Positions 1 to 6,299 of a stretch of DNA of 64,000 nucleotides are shown here, piece after piece (within the stretch, counting starts at the first letter, position 1; every line of letters starts with the position of its first letter). Origin of the DNA: UBA4719 sp038249115. GTDB taxonomy: Bacteria > Actinomycetota > Actinomycetes > Actinomycetales > Dermatophilaceae. Made by a program: the position numbers and the translations under genes. The notes below the pieces were generated by a model. That model was not told the origin of the DNA, made no database searches, and saw only the letters and a program-made list of their open reading frames with translations. The stretch spans positions 16,461 through 80,460 of the forward strand of contig JBBRWQ010000003.1 in NCBI GenBank assembly GCA_038249115.1, in the 5' to 3' direction.

Positions 1-2
1 TT

Positions 3-95
3 CCCGACGCCCAGCCCCCGGCCACCAAAGTGCCGGCCGTCAGGGTGCGAAAGCGCAAGCCGCCGCTCGAGGGACTCCAGATCGTTGAGGCCTAG
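3..95 (+). CDS. 3' end of an unidentified gene entering from the left
   Basis: Only the last 30 codons lie in the window. The tail is rich in Pro, Ala, Lys and Arg (VRVRKRKPP) and ends EGLQIVEA. Its TAG stop shares the palindrome CTAG (92-95) with the stop of the convergent PPK2 gene. No family can be assigned from so short a tail. The frame is open to the window edge and ends cleanly against the next gene, which is the main support for it being real. Confidence 0.45.
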   Translation, partial: PDAQPPATKVPAVRVRKRKPPLEGLQIVEA

Positions 96-976
96 GTCGC
101 AGCCAGCCGCGCCTTCTCAGCTTCGACGTCAAAGGCCGCGGGTGGCCACTGCGGCGCCATCACTCGCAGGTGCTCAACCACCAGCTGCTGGACCGCCAGA
201 CGGGCGTACCACTTGCGGTCCGCCGGGATGACGAACCAGGGGGCGTCTTCGGTCGAGCACTTCTCGATGGCCACCTGGTAGGCCTCCTGGTACGCCGGCC
301 ACAGCGCGCGTTCGTCCACGTCGGCCGGATTGTACTTCCAGTGCTTGTCCGGACGATCGAGACGCTCGCTCAGACGCGCCTTCTGCTCGTCGCGGGAGAT
401 GTGCAGCATGACCTTGACGATGGTGGTTCCAGCCTGGGTCACGGAGTGCTCGAAGGTGTTGATCTGCCCATAGCGACGGCCCCAGGTTGCGGGCGGAACC
501 AGGTTGCGGACTCGTGCGATCAGGACGTCCTCGTAGTGCGAACGGTCGAAGACACCGATCTGGCCCGGGCGCGGCAAGGCGTTGCGGATCCGCCAGAGGA
601 AGGGGTGCGCTTGTTCCTCCATGGTCGGTGCCTTGAACGCGGTGTAGCTCACGCCCTGGGGATCGACCGAGCCCACGACGTGACGCATGATGCCGCCTTT
701 GCCCGAGGTGTCCATCCCCTGCACCACCAGCAGCAGCGCTCTTGTGCCGCCGACCCTGGACTCGGCATACAGCCGCTCTTGCAGGTCACCAAGCTCACGG
801 ACCGTCTCGGCCAGGAACTCGGCGCCGGCCGCCTTGTCCCCCTTGTAGTCCGGCGTCGAACGCGGGTCACGGTCCGCCAGCACAAAGCCGTTGCCAGCCG
901 CCAGCGCTTGCGTGAAGGACCCTGACCGGTCCGCCTTGCCTGACATGTTCTTCGCCTTCTTCTTGCTCTTGGCCAT
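92..976 (-). CDS. ppk2: Polyphosphate kinase 2 family (polyP:nucleotide phosphotransferase)
   Basis: 294 aa. PPK2 enzymes transfer phosphate between polyphosphate and nucleotides in the cytosol. The Walker A motif of the family is visible at about residues 87-95 (GMDTSGKGG), followed by FDRSHYEDVL at about 143-152, the form typical of the PPK2-related subgroup that uses polyP to phosphorylate nucleotides. PADRKWYARLAV near the end is also characteristic. I start at the ATG giving MAKSKKKAK because the longer frame would run into the divergent reductase gene; a second ATG ten codons later (MSGKADRS) is possible. Whether AMP or ADP is the acceptor cannot be told from sequence alone. Confidence 0.93.
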   Translation of the reverse strand: MAKSKKKAKNMSGKADRSGSFTQALAAGNGFVLADRDPRSTPDYKGDKAAGAEFLAETVRELGDLQERLYAESRVGGTRALLLVVQGMDTSGKGGIMRHVVGSVDPQGVSYTAFKAPTMEEQAHPFLWRIRNALPRPGQIGVFDRSHYEDVLIARVRNLVPPATWGRRYGQINTFEHSVTQAGTTIVKVMLHISRDEQKARLSERLDRPDKHWKYNPADVDERALWPAYQEAYQVAIEKCSTEDAPWFVIPADRKWYARLAVQQLVVEHLRVMAPQWPPAAFDVEAEKARLAAT

Positions 977-1057
977 GAGGACGATGGTTGCATCACACCG
1001 TCCTGGGCGCGACCTTTTGGCGGGCGACAGAGACGTCTGGGTGGAAGGATGGCGCCC

Positions 1058-1828
1058 ATGCGCGTGCTCCTGGCCCTGGACGACCTTGGCCGTTGGGCCC
1101 CCGGCCACGAGGGGACGATGGACTCCGAGGCGTTGGCACTGGCCTATGCCTACCCAGAGCCCACCGGCTCACAGACCTGGGTCAGGGCCAACTTCATCTC
1201 GTCGCTGGACGGCGCCGCAACCGGCGGCGACGGGCGGTCCGGCTCCCTCAACACCGGTGCGGATCGAGACGTGTACGCACTGCTGAGGGCGTTGTCCGAC
1301 GTGATCCTGGTTGGTGCAGGAACGGCTCGCATCGAGGGCTACCGCCGAGCCACGGTCCGGGCGCCGTGGCTGGGACAACGCGCGGGTCGACCGGCGCATC
1401 CGACGACTGCGGTCGTGAGCCGCTCTGCCGACATCCCGCCCCGACTGAGCCAGGCCCGCGAGAACTCCGGCGAGATCCTGTTGTTCACCTGCACCCGGGC
1501 GGGCGATGAGGCGATCGACCTCGCCCGGGGGACGCTGGGCGAGTCGAACGTCATCGTCGAGGGAGACGAGAGCGTCGACCTACCGGCAGCGCTGGACGCC
1601 CTGGCTGAGCGAGGGCTGCGTCGGGTCCTGTGCGAGGGCGGTCCTCACCTCATGGGTGACCTCACAGCCGCGGGTCGGCTCGACGAGCTCTGTCTGACCC
1701 TGGCTCCGACGCTGGTCGCCGGGGACCACCCTCGGATCACCGCTGGCGACTCTGTGGCGCTGAACCTGTTGCCACGACTACTGATTGAGTCTCAGGGAAC
1801 GATCCTCGGGCGCTGGTCGCGGACCTAG
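1058..1828 (+). CDS. Pyrimidine reductase family protein (RibD C-terminal domain)
   Basis: 256 aa, a single RibD_C/dihydrofolate-reductase-like fold without the deaminase half of RibD. Supporting stretches are NFISSLDGAATGGDGRSG near the N-terminus, VILVGAGTARIEGYRRA, and VLCEGGPHLMGDLTAAGRLDEL, the usual EGGP motif of this family. In riboflavin synthesis such domains reduce the ribose of the pyrimidine intermediate with NADPH, but stand-alone actinobacterial homologues have no proven substrate. The GGAAGG at 1043-1048 is well spaced for the ATG at 1058 and too close for the ATG at 1049. The stop shares CTAG with the convergent hydrolase gene. Confidence 0.87.
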   Translation: MRVLLALDDLGRWAPGHEGTMDSEALALAYAYPEPTGSQTWVRANFISSLDGAATGGDGRSGSLNTGADRDVYALLRALSDVILVGAGTARIEGYRRATVRAPWLGQRAGRPAHPTTAVVSRSADIPPRLSQARENSGEILLFTCTRAGDEAIDLARGTLGESNVIVEGDESVDLPAALDALAERGLRRVLCEGGPHLMGDLTAAGRLDELCLTLAPTLVAGDHPRITAGDSVALNLLPRLLIESQGTILGRWSRT

Positions 1829-2997
1829 CCGGTGAGGAAGTCCCGGACGACGGCGTCCCATCGCTCGGGGTCAACATTCCACTCCTTCGTATGCCGCGCC
1901 TCGCGCCATGGCTCGAAGCGCACCAGGTCAGGGCGTTTGGCGGCCAGGGAAACCGACGGCCCCACGGGAACGAACTCGTCGTCCACCGAGTGGATGAGCA
2001 GGGTGCGGTGTTTCAGCTCGTCGGCGCGGTGCTCCCAGTTGGTCAGGGCTACGTCGAGAGGCTCGTGCACCCCCACCAGGCGGCGTGCCCATCGACGGCC
2101 GATCAAAGCGCGGCTCAGGCTCTCGATCGGGCCGGGGATCTTGTTCAACCCACCGTGGTGACGCAGCACGTCGGCCCAGTCGATGACCGGCGCGTCCAGG
2201 ACCACGGCCGTGACGTGGTCCGCGAGCCATGAGCGGTCAAGGGTCTGCAGGATGATGGCAGCGCCCATGGACCACCCGAACAGAACGATCTCCCGTGCGC
2301 CCTCGCCGACGGCATACAGCAGTGCATCCTCGAGATCTCGCCACTCCGAAAGCCCCAGGCTGTATCTGCCGTCCGAACTGGGCGGCGCGCCGATGTCGTT
2401 GCGGTACAGGGGAATCAGGGCCGTGTAGCCGAGCTCGTGAAGCACCGGGACAGCCCTCAGGCACTCCTCACGCCGGGCGCCCCTGCCGTGGACGAGAATC
2501 GCCCAGCGGCCTGTCGTGATGTCCGCTGCCGGAACCTCCCACGCTGCCAGGGACCCGATCTCTGCGGCGATCTCCACGTCACGGGACGGCAGTCCCAATG
2601 CATCCGCAGGGGCACCCCCGAAGTAGTACTGGTTCCACCGCGCGGGACCGACGCGAAGCTCGCCGGCGTCCACGCCCTCGAGCACCCGCCGGACGAACCT
2701 GGCCCCCTCATCGATCTCGAGCACCGCGCCCACCCTGGCGTGGCCGTGGCCGCCCTCAAGCCAGAGCCCGTACCGGCCGGGCTGGGCTGACTCGGAGGTC
2801 AGCCGCAGGGTCACGCTGTCTTCGTGGACTGCCAGTATCTCGATGTCGTCCGGCTTGAGCCGGTCAGGAGTCAGCACCCTGCGTGCGAGATACGTTGCCA
2901 AACCGACGGATCCGACCGCCGACAGGGCAGCCGCCGCGGTGCCTGCAGCCGCGGCCACCACGAGACTCGTGCGTTGGAACTGACGTTGTGACGACAC
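1825..2997 (-). CDS. Alpha/beta hydrolase with N-terminal membrane anchor
   Basis: 390 aa from a GTG start. Residues of about 10-40 form one hydrophobic alanine-rich segment (TSLVVAAAAGTAAAALSAV), probably a membrane anchor. The hydrolase domain follows: nucleophile elbow GWSMG, acid in TLLIHSVDDEFVP, and a catalytic histidine in ARHTKEW. An oxyanion-hole HGRG occurs in AILVHGRGARREE. Substrate unknown; the layout resembles actinobacterial membrane-associated lipase/peptidase-like hydrolases. Only 31 bp separate its start from the divergent ligase start, so the two promoters must overlap the coding regions or each other. Confidence 0.87.
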   Translation of the reverse strand: MSSQRQFQRTSLVVAAAAGTAAAALSAVGSVGLATYLARRVLTPDRLKPDDIEILAVHEDSVTLRLTSESAQPGRYGLWLEGGHGHARVGAVLEIDEGARFVRRVLEGVDAGELRVGPARWNQYYFGGAPADALGLPSRDVEIAAEIGSLAAWEVPAADITTGRWAILVHGRGARREECLRAVPVLHELGYTALIPLYRNDIGAPPSSDGRYSLGLSEWRDLEDALLYAVGEGAREIVLFGWSMGAAIILQTLDRSWLADHVTAVVLDAPVIDWADVLRHHGGLNKIPGPIESLSRALIGRRWARRLVGVHEPLDVALTNWEHRADELKHRTLLIHSVDDEFVPVGPSVSLAAKRPDLVRFEPWREARHTKEWNVDPERWDAVVRDFLTG

Positions 2998-3028
2998 GTA
3001 GGCATCGTCGCAGGTTCACAATGCAGAC

Positions 3029-4090
3029 GTGGACCTACCTATCACTCTCCCGGTCACGCCCATGCTGGCCAAGGCCGTCCCCAGTGTGCCGGCGCATGAC
3101 TCCGTCGCAGGAGGGCTGTCCTATGAGCCGAAGTGGGACGGCTTCCGGTGCATCGTGCTGCGCGACGGCGACGAGGTGCAGCTAGCCAGCCGCGGCTCCA
3201 AACCCCTGACACGGTACTTCCCGGAGCTGGTCGCAGCGGTCCTCGAGCATCTGCCGCAGAGATGCGCCATCGACGCCGAAATCGTTCTCCGCAAAGGTCT
3301 TCCGGGAGCAGAGCGCCTCGACTGGGAGAGCCTGTCCCAGCGCATTCACCCAGCAGACTCCCGCGTCCAGAGGCTCGCGCGGGAGACTCCCGCTGAGCTG
3401 GTCTGCTTCGATATCCTGGCCCTCGGCGACGAGGACCTGACCCCACTGCCGTTCGGCCTGCGCCGCGAGCGGCTGGAGTCTGTGCTGTCAGCCATTCAGC
3501 CCGACGCACCCGTGCACCTGACCCGGACCACCACCGACGCCGTCCTCGCCCAGGACTGGTTCGAGCGGTTCGAGGGTGCCGGTCTCGACGGCGTCGTGGC
3601 CAAGGATCTCGCGGCGCCCTACCAGCAGGGCAGACGCGTGATGCTCAAGATCAAGCACTCCAGAACGGCCGAAACAGTGGTCGTGGGCTACCGAATCCAC
3701 AAGTCTGGCAACGGTGTTGGCTCACTGCTCCTTGGTCTGTATGACGAACTCGGAACCCTCTATAACGTCGGCGGGATCTCGGCCTTCACCGACGTGCGCC
3801 GCCTCGCGCTGGTCGATGAACTGGCACCGCTCGTGGTGACCGACGACCAGGGAGATGCGGTCCGGGGATCAACCGAGCGCTCGCGGTTCAGCAGCAACAA
3901 GGACATGAGCTTCGTCAGGCTGCGCCCGGAGCGCGTGGTCGAGGTCAAGTTCGACCAGATGGAGGGTTCACGTTTTCGCCACTCGGTGACCTTCTTGCGC
4001 TGGCGCCCCGACCGCGACCCGGAGTCCTGCGCCGCGGCCCAGGTCGACCGTCCCATCGCCTACGACCTCGAGGGCGTGCTCCAACGCTGA
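3029..4090 (+). CDS. ligC: ATP-dependent DNA ligase (LigC type)
   Basis: 353 aa. Seals nicks or breaks using ATP; in actinobacteria LigC-type enzymes are backup ligases linked to non-homologous end joining or repair of short gaps. The nucleotidyl-lysine motif KWDGFR is at residues 35-40 (Lys35), with downstream ligase motifs such as CAIDAEIVL, FDILAL, GVVAKDL and MLKIKHSRTAETVVVGY. The C-terminal half is the OB-fold (LLLGLYDELGTLYNVGG). The GTG at 3029 gives the usual MDLPI...PMLAK start of the family; there is no good ribosome binding site, so translation may be leaderless. Partner gene: the LigD-type polymerase 1 kb downstream on the other strand. Confidence 0.93.
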   Translation: MDLPITLPVTPMLAKAVPSVPAHDSVAGGLSYEPKWDGFRCIVLRDGDEVQLASRGSKPLTRYFPELVAAVLEHLPQRCAIDAEIVLRKGLPGAERLDWESLSQRIHPADSRVQRLARETPAELVCFDILALGDEDLTPLPFGLRRERLESVLSAIQPDAPVHLTRTTTDAVLAQDWFERFEGAGLDGVVAKDLAAPYQQGRRVMLKIKHSRTAETVVVGYRIHKSGNGVGSLLLGLYDELGTLYNVGGISAFTDVRRLALVDELAPLVVTDDQGDAVRGSTERSRFSSNKDMSFVRLRPERVVEVKFDQMEGSRFRHSVTFLRWRPDRDPESCAAAQVDRPIAYDLEGVLQR

Positions 4091-4150
4091 GGGGATCACC
4101 CATTCAGGCCTGTGGGGTCTGCCCGTTCCCGTCCCACGAGCTTTCACCAG

Positions 4151-4178
4151 TTGACGTAGTCTCCTGACGCACCATAGG
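4151..4178 (+). promoter_or_regulatory. Possible sigma-A promoter upstream of the 57-aa gene
   Basis: TTGACG at 4151-4156 and CATAGG at 4173-4178 are 16 bp apart. The -35 element is good, the -10 element poor. It is the only recognisable promoter-like pair in the space between ligC and the 57-codon gene, and it lies just upstream of the palindrome at 4214-4234. Confidence 0.25.
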
Positions 4179-4213
4179 TCTGGCTATATGGCAATTGTCG
4201 GGAAATAGGTCTA

Positions 4214-4234
4214 GACAAGGTGAACAACCTTGTC
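4214..4234. promoter_or_regulatory. 21-bp inverted repeat, candidate operator
   Basis: Perfect 8-bp arms GACAAGGT and ACCTTGTC separated by GAACA. An overlapping perfect palindrome GTCTAGAC lies at 4209-4216. The repeat is about 60 bp upstream of the start of a 57-codon gene and downstream of a possible promoter, which fits a repressor site. No run of T follows, so it is not an obvious terminator for ligC. Confidence 0.45.
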
Positions 4235-4293
4235 GCCCCATGAGCGGTGGCAGGAGCATGTACCGAGTTCGCCTCACCGAAGGAGAACGGATC

Positions 4294-4467
4294 ATGAGCA
4301 CGATCTTGCCCGACGCGGCGCCAGCAGGCATGACCGTCACCGAGCACGTCGGTGAGGCGTTACGACTGATCCAGCCCCCAGACGGCGACCGCGAACGCGT
4401 CACCGAGCAGTTGACGGAGTTCTACGCCTGGTCCGAAGCCGAGGCCGACGTCGAAGCCACGGCATAG
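4294..4467 (+). CDS. Small hypothetical protein (57 aa)
   Basis: Begins MSTILPDAAPAGMTV and ends in an acidic tail (SEAEADVEATA). An AAGGAG at about 4280-4285 gives a strong ribosome binding site for the ATG at 4294, which decides this start over longer in-frame alternatives. The middle (EHVGEALRLI...RVTEQLTEFYAWSEAEA) looks helical and acidic. I recognise no family. It sits alone on the plus strand between ligC and the polymerase gene, with a conspicuous dyad upstream. Confidence 0.55.
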   Translation: MSTILPDAAPAGMTVTEHVGEALRLIQPPDGDRERVTEQLTEFYAWSEAEADVEATA

Positions 4468-4803
4468 GCCACACCCTGCAGTAGTCGGGCAGACAAGTCG
4501 GCCCCGGCCGGGGAAAATCACCGACCAGGGCCTGGACCGGGGCGCCGTCGGGGGGGTGAGGCGGAACCGGTCCTAACCCCTAGTTCACCCCGAAAGTATG
4601 CATTTGGTCAAGACCAAGGTATGCAGTTGGTAAAGAACTCGATCTCCGGGTCACTGGACACCGCCATTCTGAGCACGTTTTCGGCTCGGATGGCCTTTCT
4701 CGCCGCGCGGCCGTGACGGTCACGCCACGATGACAACCGAGAGCGCGGTCCCTGTGCCCGATCTGTTGTTCCCGTGAGACTCCGGAAGGGGCAGACTGAG
4801 GGC
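4468..4803. other. Non-coding interval with palindrome, near-iterons and one copy of a 28-bp repeat
   Basis: No convincing gene here. Contents: a 17-bp near-repeat beginning GTATGCA at 4596-4612 and 4619-4635 (two mismatches), a palindrome TTGGTC-AA-GACCAA at 4604-4617, and the first copy of a 28-bp repeat at 4662-4689 whose second copy is at 5111-5138. The palindrome core TGGTC-N2-GACCA resembles operators of GntR/HutC-type repressors such as DasR. Confidence 0.6.
4662..4689 (+). repeat. 28-bp direct repeat, left copy
   Basis: Begins CGCCATTCTGAGCACGTTT and ends CGGCTCGG; 27 of 28 bases match the copy at 5111-5138 (T/G difference at position 20). Same orientation, 449 bp apart, enclosing the DUF6907-like gene. 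The right copy lies in the 3' end of the polymerase gene. Confidence 0.85.
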
Positions 4804-5073
4804 ATGACCTCCACAACCTGCCCGAGCTGGTGCTACTCCGAGCATCCCGGCGAGGAAACCGAACCGATCAGACACTACGGGCCGCACTGGCCACCCCTGC
4901 GCGGCGAAGGTTCTTTCTCGGCCGATGTGGCTGCCATGAAGAACGAGCACGGAGACGTCGGCGTGTTTGTTTCTGCCGACCATGAGGAGTTCCTCACGCC
5001 GTTGCAGGCACGATCGGTCGCTCGCGCGTTGCTTGCGGCCGCGGACTGGGTGGAGGACAGCCGCAACACCTGA
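4804..5073 (+). CDS. DUF6907-like small protein
   Basis: 89 aa, start MTSTTCPSWCYSEHPGEE. The N-terminal CPSWC...H pattern with later H-x-G (RHYGPHW) matches the DUF6907 family as I recall it, a small actinobacterial family with a conserved Cys/His cluster that may bind metal. The middle reads SADVAAMKNEHGDVGVFVSADHEEFLTP and the end is helical (QARSVARALLAAADWVED). Function unknown. The gene is bracketed by the 28-bp direct repeats and sits between the two NHEJ genes without an obvious link to them. Members are common in accessory DNA, which fits an inserted cassette. Confidence 0.7.
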   Translation: MTSTTCPSWCYSEHPGEETEPIRHYGPHWPPLRGEGSFSADVAAMKNEHGDVGVFVSADHEEFLTPLQARSVARALLAAADWVEDSRNT

Positions 5074-5099
5074 CAGAACCCGGACAGATGACGCCGGTA

Positions 5100-6152
5100 T
5101 CAGCGAATCTCGCCATTCTGAGCACGTTTGCGGCTCGGCTGGACCCGCAATGGCTCGCCCGGCATCTTCGGGTACTCCGGCGGAAACGGCAGCTCGCCCA
5201 ACCCCCGCTCTCTGACGTCCCTGTCCCATAGCGCAGTCGCACGGGAGACGTCGCCGACAGCGTCATCGATCCCCGACCACGCGTCGCCGTGCTTGGCCAG
5301 GATGCCTGGGACTGTGCTCAGCGTGAAGTCCCTGGCTGACACCTCCCCGAGCTGCCCCCACGGGACGGGCATCGACACTGGCGCACCCGGCAGCGGCCGA
5401 GGGCTGTAGGCCGAGGCGATGGTGCGATCACGGTTGGCCTGGTTGAAGTCGACGAAGACCTTACGGCCACGCTCTTCCTTCCACCACGCCGTGGTGACCT
5501 CGTCCGGCATACGACGTTCGAGCTCGCGAGCGATCCCGATGACCCCGTGGCGCACGTCCAGGAACTCATGCGTGGGCCTGATCCGGGCGTACACGTGCAC
5601 CCCGCGGTTGCCGGACGTCTTGGCCCAGCCGGTGAGCCCGATCTCCTCGAGCAGGTCCTTCAGGACGTATGCGGCCCGCACGGCGTCCGCGAAGCCCGTG
5701 CCCGGCTGCGGGTCGAGGTCGATACGCAGCTCGTCGGGGTTGTCGTTGTCGGCGCTGCGGACCGGCCACGGATGGAACGTCACCGTGTTCATCTGCACGG
5801 CCCAGACTGCGGTGGCGATCTCGTCGATGACCAGCTGTGGGTGCTTTCGAGCGGACGGGTAGGTGCACATCACCGACCGCGCCCACGCCGGCACTCCCTT
5901 GGGAGGGTTCTTGCTGAAGAACTCCTCCCCCTCGATCCCGTCGGGAAAGCGCTGCAGCGTGACCGGCCGGTCCCCCAGTGCTCGCATCATCGGCTCGGCG
6001 ACGGCCACGGTGTATTCAGCGAGCTGCAGCTTGGTGATCTCGGCGGTGTCACTGGTGGCTGGCCACATCACCCGGTCCGGGCTCGAGATTCGCACGTCAC
6101 GCACGACACTGTGAGGTCCGGGGACCTGAATGACTGTCGCGGCGCTCGCCAT
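5100..6152 (-). CDS. NHEJ DNA polymerase (LigD polymerase domain, PrimPol/AEP family)
   Basis: 350 aa, a stand-alone polymerase domain of LigD. It fills or extends ends, often with ribonucleotides, during Ku-dependent end joining. Catalytic carboxylates are visible: IDLDPQPGT gives Asp145 and Asp147, and KVFVDFNQ gives Asp235. Other family stretches are VTLQRFPDGIEGEEFFSKNPP, GWAKTSGNRGVHVYARI and NRDRTIASAYSPRPLPGAPVS. No ligase or nuclease domain is fused; the ligase is the separate gene at 3029-4090, and no Ku gene is in the window. The last nine or so codons (KRAQNGEIR) are written by the right copy of the 28-bp repeat, so the natural C-terminus may have been altered by an insertion. Confidence 0.93.
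   Translation of the reverse strand: MASAATVIQVPGPHSVVRDVRISSPDRVMWPATSDTAEITKLQLAEYTVAVAEPMMRALGDRPVTLQRFPDGIEGEEFFSKNPPKGVPAWARSVMCTYPSARKHPQLVIDEIATAVWAVQMNTVTFHPWPVRSADNDNPDELRIDLDPQPGTGFADAVRAAYVLKDLLEEIGLTGWAKTSGNRGVHVYARIRPTHEFLDVRHGVIGIARELERRMPDEVTTAWWKEERGRKVFVDFNQANRDRTIASAYSPRPLPGAPVSMPVPWGQLGEVSARDFTLSTVPGILAKHGDAWSGIDDAVGDVSRATALWDRDVRERGLGELPFPPEYPKMPGEPLRVQPSRKRAQNGEIR
5111..5138 (+). repeat. 28-bp direct repeat, right copy
   Basis: Second copy of the repeat at 4662-4689, 27/28 identical. It lies inside the 3' end of the LigD-type polymerase gene and encodes, on the minus strand, most of that protein's last residues. Confidence 0.85.
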
Positions 6153-6299
6153 GCTCGGAAGCCTAGCCGCGCCCCGATGACGGGTCGTTGGTCAAGGGTT
6201 CGTATGAAATATCACCCAATCCACCCCCAACGCCACAAACGGGGCATATGGTCACGGCGGGGAGACCCCCCACCTCACCCTTTCCTTGAAAGGCAACCA

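Noticed and set aside
5547..6299. Open frame continuing upstream of the secreted nuclease
   Set aside because: It lies antisense to the polymerase gene. The signal peptide and ribosome site place the true start at 6300.
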